DNA of 64,000 bases from Acidobacteriota bacterium (lineage in GTDB: Bacteria > Acidobacteriota > Blastocatellia > Pyrinomonadales > Pyrinomonadaceae): positions 1 to 64,000 of the forward strand of contig JAHBSM010000005.1 in the NCBI GenBank assembly GCA_019639115.1. Reading direction: 5' to 3'. A program made the position numbers and the translations under genes. Each line of letters begins with the position of its first letter. Positions within the stretch are counted from its first letter, which is position 1. Below are positions 45,228-53,203 of this stretch, piece by piece. The notes under the pieces are model-generated. The model made no database searches. It was given only the letters and a program-made list of their open reading frames with translations, and was not told the DNA's origin.

Positions 45228-45719
45228 TTATGCTATGCAAACAAAAGTCGGAGACATTCCCATGTTGTCACACATTGTTTGACATCCCGCCATTGACATG
45301 CAATCAGAATCAGCGACACAAGCGCACGAAGTTGCAGCAAGGGCGCTCTTTGGAGCCGCCAAGGATGCAATGATCGGGAGTGCAACGACTGCCGTCATGC
45401 CGATCTTCTTTAAAGCGTCTCGCCTGCTTTCCGATCTCACTGACTCTTCGAGCTTGGTCTCCAAAAGTCCCTTGTCAGATAGTTGATCAACAGCCAACCA
45501 TATCAGCTCGGCAGGAACTTGCGTTCCATGGAGTCCCAGCCCAAGCTCTAACGCAAGGTCCTCAACTTTTGTATTCCCGTCACATCTCCGCCACACCGCA
45601 GCAGCCGTCTCATTGAGGCAATGAGCTTTGTTCGTCTTGGTATCGTAAATAAGCACTTCACCGGGCATTTCCTGCACGACGATCCCAGACTGGCGCGCTT
45701 TCGGCAAACGATCGATCAT
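45228..45719 (-). CDS. PqqD/RRE-like protein with internal Tat-like signal and six-cysteine tail
   Basis: The 163-residue protein has three parts. Residues about 10-92 resemble PqqD (VVQEMPGEVLIYDTKTNKAH, LNETAAAVWRRCDG, QLSDKGLLE), a fold that binds leader peptides in RiPP pathways. Residues about 97-129 look like a twin-arginine signal: SRRDALKKIG, a hydrophobic run and ALA before the cleavage point. Residues 130-163 carry six cysteines (132, 134, 140, 146, 150, 161). ATG at 45719 has a GGAGG seven bases upstream; a longer frame was rejected. I infer that the protein carries its own recognition domain and releases or exports a Cys-rich peptide. It lies between the kinase-like gene and a terminator. 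Confidence 0.8.
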   Translation of the reverse strand: MIDRLPKARQSGIVVQEMPGEVLIYDTKTNKAHCLNETAAAVWRRCDGNTKVEDLALELGLGLHGTQVPAELIWLAVDQLSDKGLLETKLEESVRSESRRDALKKIGMTAVVALPIIASLAAPKSALAATSCACVADSDCMSMAGCQTMCDNMGMSPTFVCIA

Positions 45720-45726
45720 AAAATAA

Positions 45727-45731
45727 CCTCC
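45727..45731 (-). promoter_or_regulatory. Strong ribosome binding site of the PqqD-like gene
   Basis: GGAGG lies seven bases before the ATG at 45719, which settles the start. Most neighbouring genes start by overlap without such a site. Confidence 0.8.
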
Positions 45732-45771
45732 AACTAGAATGTGGACGGAGTAAACCAAACCCTAGTTTAGT

Positions 45772-46599
45772 CTAATAGTTACAATTGTCAAGAAATTTCA
45801 GAAAATTCACCGCCCATTCATCAGAATCAGGTCTCTCACCCTCTAAAAGTACCGAATCCTCTACGGTCAGTTTTAAGGTTCTTATCGTGAATTCCGATTC
45901 CTTTCGTATCGAAAGGGCTTGTTCTGCCAACTTCATCAAAGCTGTCCCGGGCGTCAGGCTCCGAGGCGACCATGCAGCACCAGACACAAATTGAGTAAAA
46001 AGTATCCCTCCAACCGGCATCGACCCTATGAATACATTCCCCATAGTCGCTGGATCGATCTCGGAAACATCTTTATTTCCGCCAGTCGCCGATCTGATAT
46101 TTATCGGACGCTCGAAAGAATGAACATTGCCAACCTCATCAATAATGGCGAACTCATCCGACAAATATGCCGCTCCGGCCTTAACAAGCGAGAGGATCGC
46201 GGTTGATTTCCCCGAGTGGCTATGGCCAGGCAGTATTAGAGCCTTTCCCTTCCACCCGACGACCCCTGCATGAAGGAACACAAACCCGCGCGCCCATTCT
46301 CCGATCGTTACTCTAAGGATACTGTCAAAATAATTTAGAAGGCCAACTCCGTACGGCGACGACGTAACATATTTGTCATTGTGGTAGAGATTTATGCCTC
46401 GCTTGGGCGTCAATCGAAATTCGAACGTATGATCGACAACGTCACCAACGTACGGAGCGAGCTTGCCGACCATGGCCCTTTGAGCAGTTCGGAATGCTCG
46501 ATTCACGATCCTTTGTGTTGAACCTAGGATCCTGACTCTGACGCCGAAACTCTCAAACATTATCGGCAACGGCATTTTTTTGGAACCCGACCGTTTCAT
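45772..46599 (-). CDS. HPr-kinase-like P-loop protein
   Basis: This 275-residue protein resembles the HPr-kinase-like enzymes found in lasso and other RiPP or capsule clusters. FVFLHAGVVGWKGKALILPG leads into a P-loop GHSHSGKST (125-133), followed by the acidic motif YLSDEFAII (147-150). The classical HPr kinase N-terminal domain is replaced by a different region, so it is unlikely to phosphorylate HPr. In paeninodin-type lasso clusters such kinases phosphorylate the peptide tail. Four 60-base lines inside it count 40-48% GC against 57% in one line of the neighbouring glycosyltransferase, a hint of transfer. It overlaps the WecA-type gene by ATGA. Confidence 0.82.
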   Translation of the reverse strand: MKRSGSKKMPLPIMFESFGVRVRILGSTQRIVNRAFRTAQRAMVGKLAPYVGDVVDHTFEFRLTPKRGINLYHNDKYVTSSPYGVGLLNYFDSILRVTIGEWARGFVFLHAGVVGWKGKALILPGHSHSGKSTAILSLVKAGAAYLSDEFAIIDEVGNVHSFERPINIRSATGGNKDVSEIDPATMGNVFIGSMPVGGILFTQFVSGAAWSPRSLTPGTALMKLAEQALSIRKESEFTIRTLKLTVEDSVLLEGERPDSDEWAVNFLKFLDNCNY

Positions 46600-47627
46600 T
46601 GGACGTCCTTGCTCCGTCGCACAGATAGTGCAGTTGCCGCCAGAATTCCAAACGCCGTAGCCGCCGCTGCGATCGTGATCGCAAGTACTCCAGTCAGATC
46701 GCCCGCCCCGAATACAAGTCCAACCCCGCCCGACACGACGGCAGCTGCTCCGTACAGGAGAGCTGCACGTGGATGGCTCCAGCCAGAGATCACCAAATGT
46801 TGATACAAATGTTCGCGATGCGCACGCCAGACCTTGTCGCCGCGGATAAGCCGCCGAAAGAGCGTAAAAACCGAATCAAACACAAATGGCCACACAAAAG
46901 CCGCTCCGACCGCGATCAATCCAAGACGAGATGGCGTATTCTGATGGACGAAAACAAATGGGATCGACGCGAACGTGAAACCAAGAAAAGCGCTTCCGGC
47001 ATCTCCCATAAATATCTTCGCGGGGCTCCAGTTCCAAACAAGAAATCCTGCACACGCCGCCAAAATTGCCGCCCCGATGACACTTAAAAGTAAGTTTCCC
47101 GCCGTGTACCCGACCACGAACCAACCGAAGCCAGCCACGAGGCCTTGTAGGCCGGCGATCCCGTCGATCCCGTCCATAAAATTGAATGCATTGGTCATCC
47201 AAACGATCCAAATTATCGCCGCTGCGATCAACAACAGATCACGGATCGATCCGGAGGAAATTTGATATAGGTCAATGGAAGCCCAAACGACGATCGCAGC
47301 GGCCAGGAAATGAACACAAAGACGGATAAGAAAAGAGAGAGAAAGAATGTCGTCTGCCCAACTGATAAGGACGATCAGGCCGGCTCCGATCACATAAGCA
47401 TAAGGGATCGGAAGGCCCGACCACCAGGCGGCCGCGGCGAGCGAAGACAGGGCAACTACGGCAATTACCAGGCCGCCGCCCCGTGGTGTCGGTACCTCGT
47501 GTGAGCTGCGTTCATTTGGATGATCCAGGATCCCGCACTTTAAGGTCCAGGTGCGCAGCAGGCCGACCCCGACCGCCGTGACGGCCGCGATGGATAACAT
47601 CAGGATGATCCAAAGAACGATCGTCAT
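46596..47627 (-). CDS. WecA/WbpL-type undecaprenyl-phosphate sugar-1-phosphate transferase
   Basis: This 343-residue polytopic membrane protein of about ten helices starts O-antigen synthesis by moving a UDP-HexNAc sugar phosphate to undecaprenyl phosphate. Family motifs are HPNERSSHEVPTPRGGG, the Asp pair in SWADDILSL, NAFNFMDGIDGIAG, FMGDAGSAFLGF and HREHLYQHL. Given the UDP-N-acetyl-L-sugar genes upstream, GlcNAc or a modified HexNAc is the likely first sugar. It overlaps the glycosyltransferase gene upstream by ATGA. Confidence 0.93.
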   Translation of the reverse strand: MTIVLWIILMLSIAAVTAVGVGLLRTWTLKCGILDHPNERSSHEVPTPRGGGLVIAVVALSSLAAAAWWSGLPIPYAYVIGAGLIVLISWADDILSLSFLIRLCVHFLAAAIVVWASIDLYQISSGSIRDLLLIAAAIIWIVWMTNAFNFMDGIDGIAGLQGLVAGFGWFVVGYTAGNLLLSVIGAAILAACAGFLVWNWSPAKIFMGDAGSAFLGFTFASIPFVFVHQNTPSRLGLIAVGAAFVWPFVFDSVFTLFRRLIRGDKVWRAHREHLYQHLVISGWSHPRAALLYGAAAVVSGGVGLVFGAGDLTGVLAITIAAAATAFGILAATALSVRRSKDVQ

Positions 47628-48877
47628 TCTACTCGTTGACCGAAAAGCACCTGCCTGTAGGCTTCGACGGCAGACTCTAAAGAATACCTTTCGACGGCCG
47701 CACGCCGAGCATTCTCGCCAACGGAGAGACGCTGTTCGGTATCGTCACGAACTGTCAACAAGGCCTTGGTAAAGCCTTCGACGTCTCCCGGTGCCACGTG
47801 CCAACCGGCCGCATCTTCGTCGATGACCATTGCAAGCTCACTTTCGGGATCGGTCAGTGCCAGGATAGGCTTTCCGGCAGCGAGGATATTGTAGGTCCGG
47901 CTCGGCATCGAAACTCCTTTCATTCTGTCAACGAGCGAGACCAGAGCCAAGTCGCAAGCGTTCAGGAAGTCGATCTGATCCTCGCGCGGCCTTGGATCAA
48001 GTATAGTCACGTTCTTTAACCCACGCCGATCAACCTCGTTCTCGATCCATTTTCTCTTTACACCGGCCCCCAGGAAGACAAATTGAATGCCCGTATCACT
48101 CGAAAGCTCGGTCGCGCCATCAATTATTGTCTCGACATCATTTGGCCAACCCATATTACCGGCGTACATAACCACGAAATTTTCCGTCAATCCAAGCTCG
48201 GTTAATGTTCGATTCTGGCTTCTCGGACGTGGCTCTACGGTCTCTAGTTCGGCCCAGTTCGGTATCACATGGATCGGAGCCGGAGTTCCGCGTGTTTTGG
48301 CTTCCAGAAGAAGTTTCATATCGCGCCCGACAACTATGATCCGTTCGCAGTGCTTATAAAGCCAACGATTCAGCCGGTCGAGGATTTGAACGAAAAGGCC
48401 TCGAGGATTCGCCTTCCCCGCTGCTATCAGGATCTCCGGGTAGTTATCATGAATCAGAAGCGTGTATCCGGCTCCTCGTAACAGTGCCGCACTCGCGATG
48501 ATGAACGGCATCGAGGGCGGCGTCGTCACTACCAAGATTGAATCACCGCGACCGAAGGACGCGATCGCCTTGAAAAAGGTCGTCACGCCGAGCGTCAGCA
48601 TATTGATCAGCCGGAATAGAATGACGTTCTTGTTGAGCGTTGTCCCGGCTACGCGGAAGATGTCGACGCCGTTGTGCCGTTCACGTTTGGCTGCTTTGAT
48701 GCCTCGACGGGAATAATTCGGCTGCCCGCATATCACTCTCACGTCTGCGGCGTCGGCAAGCCCTTCTGCGATCCTGGTCAGATAATAACCGGTCGAGGTT
48801 TCCTCGGGGTAATAGAGTTCAGAAACGACCCAGAGCCGCCGCCGTCGGATTACGGTTGGGAATTCGCTACCTGGCAT
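47624..48877 (-). CDS. GT4 glycosyltransferase, WbuB-like
   Basis: The 417-residue protein has the two Rossmann halves of GT-B enzymes. The N-terminus (LWVVSELYYPEETSTGYYLTRIAEGLA) and YNILAAGKPILALTDPESELAMVI match the WbuB group, which adds N-acetyl-fucosamine-like sugars in E. coli O26-type clusters. It lies next to the UDP-N-acetyl-L-sugar genes, which supports a HexNAc-deoxysugar donor. The start overlaps the preceding gene by 11 bases. Confidence 0.88.
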   Translation of the reverse strand: MPGSEFPTVIRRRRLWVVSELYYPEETSTGYYLTRIAEGLADAADVRVICGQPNYSRRGIKAAKRERHNGVDIFRVAGTTLNKNVILFRLINMLTLGVTTFFKAIASFGRGDSILVVTTPPSMPFIIASAALLRGAGYTLLIHDNYPEILIAAGKANPRGLFVQILDRLNRWLYKHCERIIVVGRDMKLLLEAKTRGTPAPIHVIPNWAELETVEPRPRSQNRTLTELGLTENFVVMYAGNMGWPNDVETIIDGATELSSDTGIQFVFLGAGVKRKWIENEVDRRGLKNVTILDPRPREDQIDFLNACDLALVSLVDRMKGVSMPSRTYNILAAGKPILALTDPESELAMVIDEDAAGWHVAPGDVEGFTKALLTVRDDTEQRLSVGENARRAAVERYSLESAVEAYRQVLFGQRVE

Positions 48878-50069
48878 TGTTGGCGGGCAGCGACGCTATA
48901 TCCATCGCTCGACTGAGTACATTAGCCGTTGCCTGTGTGTATCGCGGATCGGCGATCTGGTCCAATGCGTACTGCCGAGCCCGTGCGGACATTGCCTGAA
49001 AGCCCTCATCGGTCATTTCCAAACACTCGCGGATCGCTCTCGTGTAGCCATCAGGGTCTTCTAATGGAATTCGCCATCCCGCACCGCGATCTTCGAGGTC
49101 CGACCATACCGTCCGGTCGCTGATCAAGAGTGGGCAGCCCGCAGCAAGCGCCTCGATGAACACGTAACCAAAGTTCTCGTTCAATGTCGGCATCGCGAAA
49201 AAATGATTTTCCATTACGCGGAGGAGCGCCTCGTGCTGATCCTCGAAAACGCCGGACACAATGACTTTCACATTTGCGGGAAGTCGATCTATAGCGGTTT
49301 GGCATTTTCCCCAATAGTCGCGATCCTCGATCGGGCCTATCAACTCGAGGCTTATGTCGCCTTCGGTCACATCGCACAGCCTTTCGATAAAGTAGTGGAT
49401 ATTCTTCTTCGGCGATAGCCGGGATATGAATACGAACTTGACCGCTCCGGGCCGCTTTGTCGGCTTTTTAGTTTGATCGTAATCCGGCAATATTGCCGCG
49501 GGCAGCAGATCGGGCGCGACCATTACCTCGACATGGGCACCCATCAGGCTGCGGATCTCGTCGGCTTCAGAGTCGAATGATGCCTTCCAAATGATTCCGT
49601 CATACAGGCCGACCATACTGGCGTATTTGAGAAAAAGCTTTTTCTTGTATGGCTTGATCGACAGTGCACCTACCGATGTTTCGCCGCATGGAGCGAGTAT
49701 GACCGACAGCTCCGGCAACAGCCCCTTTCTGCGGGCGTTCAAGAATCGGATCGACGGTAAGCTGAACATGCTGTTGAGAAAAACGGCATCGGGCTTCACT
49801 TCGTCGATCAACCTGGAAACAGTCCCAGCTGATAGGCTTCCCTTACCGAAATAATACGCTCGGGCATTCCCGATATCGTTCCATTCGTCCGTCTTCACAG
49901 TGTCATACGGTCTCGTATCCGATCGCCCGTCGTGGTTCCTGGTTACGATGTGAAAGTCGTATAAATCGGCAAATCGCGAAACCAAGTTTACGACGGTCCA
50001 CATGCCGCCGCCGCTTTTGTACCCGGGCAAGTAATAGTCACAGAAGATCAATACCTTCTTTTTGCTCAT
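48867..50069 (-). CDS. GT4 glycosyltransferase
   Basis: This 400-residue GT-B enzyme has an N-terminal glycine-rich acceptor loop (YYLPGYKSGGGMWTVVNLVSRF) and the donor-site region FVFISRLSPKKNIHYFIE with NENFGYVFIEALAAGCPLLISD. The donor and acceptor sugars cannot be read from sequence. It sits 12 bases after the UDP-sugar 2-epimerase gene. Confidence 0.9.
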   Translation of the reverse strand: MSKKKVLIFCDYYLPGYKSGGGMWTVVNLVSRFADLYDFHIVTRNHDGRSDTRPYDTVKTDEWNDIGNARAYYFGKGSLSAGTVSRLIDEVKPDAVFLNSMFSLPSIRFLNARRKGLLPELSVILAPCGETSVGALSIKPYKKKLFLKYASMVGLYDGIIWKASFDSEADEIRSLMGAHVEVMVAPDLLPAAILPDYDQTKKPTKRPGAVKFVFISRLSPKKNIHYFIERLCDVTEGDISLELIGPIEDRDYWGKCQTAIDRLPANVKVIVSGVFEDQHEALLRVMENHFFAMPTLNENFGYVFIEALAAGCPLLISDRTVWSDLEDRGAGWRIPLEDPDGYTRAIRECLEMTDEGFQAMSARARQYALDQIADPRYTQATANVLSRAMDIASLPANNAR

Positions 50070-50081
50070 AGCGAGATTGGT

Positions 50082-51179
50082 TCAACGATGTACGCGAAGG
50101 CTGTGATATCCGAGAATTAGTTTGCTGACCGTGCTGGCTACGTTCGAAGCCAGGTATTCTTTCGGCGGGTCCCAGGATGCCGGCTGTGCGACAGCAAGCT
50201 CGACTGCCGACACTATCGCTTCGGGGTCGGCACCGCTCAAAATATTACTCCCACATTCGAGCGTTTCGGGCCGCTCAGTGACGTCTCGGATCGTAACGTT
50301 CGGTATGCGGAAAATTGAGCATTCCTCCTGAACAGTGCCGCTGTCGGTCAATACCGCAAGAGAGTTCTTTTCCAGATGAACAAAATCAAAGAATCCAAAA
50401 GCATCGAGCAGTCTGACCTTTTCGGAATCTGCCGAGACCTTGAATCGCCTAAGTTTCTCAGCAGTCCTGGGATGAACGCTGACAAGTACCTGTTTCGAGA
50501 ATTTGTCTGCGACGGCCTCTAGGCCCCTGAAAATACCTGCAAGCCTATCGGGAATGTCCACGTTCTCGGCTCTGTGTAGTGTCACCAGGAGATAATCAAA
50601 CGCCGAGAGCCCCAGCCGTGACAAAATATCGCTGGATTCTATCTGAGGATCGAAATGATCGAGCACTTCTTTGATCGGGTTGCCGGTTACAAAGATCCTT
50701 TCACGCTCGATCCCTTCGCGGACGAGATTTTCCTTGCTTCGCTCAGTATATGGCAGCAACACCGTGCTTGCGTGGTCGATCAGGCGTCGGTTGACCTCCT
50801 CGGGAACCCTGTCGTCATAGCATCGATTCCCGGCTTCCATGTGAAAGACCGGTATCCGTCGTCGTGCTGCAGGGATAGCACTCAAGGCACTATTCGTATC
50901 CCCAAGTATCAAGATCCGATCCGGCTTTACAGCCTCGATCACCTCGTCGCATTTAGAGATGACCTGGCCGATCTGCCCTGAGAAGGTGTCTGCTTTGATA
51001 CCAAGATTGTGGTCCGGCTGCCGGACCTTGAGGTCACGAATGAACACGTCGCTGAGACTCTCATGATAATTCTGTCCAGTATGCACCGTAATATGCTCAC
51101 AGTGCTGATCGAGCAGTTTCATCACAAGGCTTAGCCGGATGATCTCGGGACGGGTCCCGAATATGGTCAAAACTCGCAT
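50082..51179 (-). CDS. Non-hydrolysing UDP-HexNAc 2-epimerase (WecB/FnlC-like)
   Basis: The 365-residue protein inverts C2 of a UDP-N-acetyl sugar. Motifs are FGTRPEIIRLSLVMK, LGDTNSALSA, HMEAGNRCYDDRVPEEVNRR and LTDSGTVQEE. Because it follows a 4,6-dehydratase/5-epimerase and a reductase, it is better read as the third enzyme of a UDP-N-acetyl-L-sugar route (FnlC/WbjD/WbvD role) than as plain UDP-ManNAc supply. Confidence 0.92.
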   Translation of the reverse strand: MRVLTIFGTRPEIIRLSLVMKLLDQHCEHITVHTGQNYHESLSDVFIRDLKVRQPDHNLGIKADTFSGQIGQVISKCDEVIEAVKPDRILILGDTNSALSAIPAARRRIPVFHMEAGNRCYDDRVPEEVNRRLIDHASTVLLPYTERSKENLVREGIERERIFVTGNPIKEVLDHFDPQIESSDILSRLGLSAFDYLLVTLHRAENVDIPDRLAGIFRGLEAVADKFSKQVLVSVHPRTAEKLRRFKVSADSEKVRLLDAFGFFDFVHLEKNSLAVLTDSGTVQEECSIFRIPNVTIRDVTERPETLECGSNILSGADPEAIVSAVELAVAQPASWDPPKEYLASNVASTVSKLILGYHSLRVHR

Positions 51180-51200
51180 TCGCTTGAAAAAAGGCGTTGT

Positions 51201-52250
51201 CTAGGCACTCGCCATGAATCGTTTGATCTCGTCGTTTGCGCCTGCGAGGAGTTCACGCAGCTCGGCGACGCCGATATTGTCGTCCTTGGAAGAATACTCC
51301 GCTTTGAGTGCGGGTGCGGCCTCATCGGCACCACGGAGTTCCGGCAGGACTGGGAGGATGACGTAATAGCCGTTAGATTCGATCGTCCGAAAGCACTCTT
51401 CTTCCGACACCATGATCTCGTGGATCTTTTCGCCCGGGCGGATGCCTGTCTCAACGATCGGCACCTCTGATTCGCCCATCAGTGCCCGGGCCACGTCCAC
51501 AATATTCGCGGCAGGCACTTTGGGAACGAAGGTGCAGCCGCGGCGGCCGCTCCTGATCGCCTCGAACACGGTATCGACAGCCCGATCCAGAGAGAGTAAG
51601 AATCGGGTCATCTCTCGCATCGTGATCGTAACACTCTGTCCGTTACGGATCTGATCGACAAAGAGCGGCACGATCGAACCCCGCGATGCAATTACATTTC
51701 CGTATCGAACGCAATTGAATTTGGTTCCCGACGTGCTTCGGTTCGCTTCGATTATGATCCGTTCCTGAAGCGCCTTGGTCATGCCCATTACGTTGATCGG
51801 CTTGCAGGCCTTGTCCGTAGAGATGCCGACCACCTGTTCCACCTGCGGCCCGGCATCCTCTACCGCCCGGACGACGTTCTGAGCTCCGATAACGTTCGTC
51901 TGTACCGCTTCGAATGGAAAATATTCACATGAAGGAACCTGCTTGAGAGCCGCCGCATGGAATACGACATCGGCTTCTCTCATCGCAGATGACAGAGCCG
52001 CAAGATCGCGCACATCGCCGATGCGAAACCTAAGCCGATCGGCAGCTCGTTCGTAGATGACCTCGTCGGTCGCCTTCTCACGATTGAGAAACTCAAGCCG
52101 CATATAATGCTGCTTTGCTTCATCACGCGAGAAAACGGTAACTAAACCCGGCTCGCCCATTTCGCCTGACAAGATCCTGCGGACCAGGGTCTGGCCAAGC
52201 GAGCCAGTGCCGCCCGTTACAAGGATCCGCTTTCCTCTTAATTCGTTCAT
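51201..52250 (-). CDS. UDP-GlcNAc 4,6-dehydratase/5-epimerase (FnlA/WbjB/CapE-like)
   Basis: This 349-residue SDR enzyme starts with VTGGTGSLGQTLVRRI (NAD site) and has ISTDKACKPINVMGMTKALQE, where Met takes the place of the usual catalytic Tyr, as in the inverting dehydratase group. It should convert UDP-GlcNAc to a UDP-4-keto-6-deoxy-L-hexose. It overlaps the reductase gene by ATGA. Confidence 0.9.
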   Translation of the reverse strand: MNELRGKRILVTGGTGSLGQTLVRRILSGEMGEPGLVTVFSRDEAKQHYMRLEFLNREKATDEVIYERAADRLRFRIGDVRDLAALSSAMREADVVFHAAALKQVPSCEYFPFEAVQTNVIGAQNVVRAVEDAGPQVEQVVGISTDKACKPINVMGMTKALQERIIIEANRSTSGTKFNCVRYGNVIASRGSIVPLFVDQIRNGQSVTITMREMTRFLLSLDRAVDTVFEAIRSGRRGCTFVPKVPAANIVDVARALMGESEVPIVETGIRPGEKIHEIMVSEEECFRTIESNGYYVILPVLPELRGADEAAPALKAEYSSKDDNIGVAELRELLAGANDEIKRFMASA

Positions 52251-53128
52251 TTTCGAAAAGTGTCGTACGGAGTCGGATCGTTGGCCATAAGCTCGATCAT
52301 TTCCTCCCAGGATCTTGCTTTGAATCCGGTCTCTGCCCTGAATCGAGAGCCGTCCAGGCTGCGGTCGATCTTAAGTTCATCCGACGGGATCAGATCGATC
52401 CCGGATCCGAAATATCGGTCAATGAGCCCTAACAAGCGGAATTTATCGATAGCGTCTGACGCAACGTGGTAAAGACCGCTTAATTCCTTATGATCAGAGA
52501 TCAAACTCGCAATTATATCCGTAAATACGACGGTTGGAAAGCCCGAGTATATCGCTTGCGTATAGCCCTTTACCTGGCGGCCGCGATTAGAGAGGAACCA
52601 TTCGACCAGGCTGTGCGACGAGTCGAGTTCGCGGCCGATGATCGACGAACGGATCGTCAGACAGTTTTCGCCTAGCACTTCCCCGAGATTTTTACTCTTG
52701 CCGTAAAGGTCGGTCGCATTTGGTTGATCTTCCTCGCTGTAATTTCCTCTTATGCCATCAAAGACGCAGTCGGTACTGATCGAAATGAGCCTGAATCCGC
52801 ATTCACGGCCCAATTCAGCCAGCCTGTGCGGAAATATCGAGTTGATCGTCAGGGTCGTTATCACGTTCTTGGCCGACGGGACCTGTTTGACGATGCCGAT
52901 CGCATTTATGACCACATCCGGCTCGGTCAGATCGATCGCCCTTCTAATGGAGTCGGGATCCTCAGCTGAAATGTACGCAACGGCAAATACTGGATCGAAG
53001 ATACCGAATCTTTGAACGGCCTCGTATTCACCGCGAAGCGTGTAATACGTCTCGAATCGGGACGAAAGGCCTTGAACGAGCTTGTGCCCGAGCATCCCAT
53101 TCCCACCGAAGATCAATACCCTATTCAT
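52247..53128 (-). CDS. RmlD-like NDP-sugar 4-reductase
   Basis: The protein (293 residues from the ATG at 53128; a GTG five codons earlier is possible) is a short SDR reductase with GGNGMLGHKLV, STDCVFDGIRGNYSEED and catalytic YGKSK. It is RmlD-like rather than the longer FnlB/CapF type. In Vibrio cholerae O37 the RmlD-like WbvR acts with a WbvB-type dehydratase and WbvD 2-epimerase to make UDP-N-acetyl-L-rhamnosamine/quinovosamine, so the same route is likely here (inference). Confidence 0.85.
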   Translation of the reverse strand: MNRVLIFGGNGMLGHKLVQGLSSRFETYYTLRGEYEAVQRFGIFDPVFAVAYISAEDPDSIRRAIDLTEPDVVINAIGIVKQVPSAKNVITTLTINSIFPHRLAELGRECGFRLISISTDCVFDGIRGNYSEEDQPNATDLYGKSKNLGEVLGENCLTIRSSIIGRELDSSHSLVEWFLSNRGRQVKGYTQAIYSGFPTVVFTDIIASLISDHKELSGLYHVASDAIDKFRLLGLIDRYFGSGIDLIPSDELKIDRSLDGSRFRAETGFKARSWEEMIELMANDPTPYDTFRK

Positions 53129-53203
53129 ATCAGACAATTTCACCCATGATCAACTAAGCCAATAGCGTAACATATTGCAGATCATATACATAGACCACAT
53201 TAT

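Noticed and set aside
45772-46599. Classical HPr kinase/phosphorylase for carbon control
   Set aside because: The N-terminal domain does not match HprK and no HPr or PTS gene is nearby; RiPP/capsule-cluster kinases fit better.
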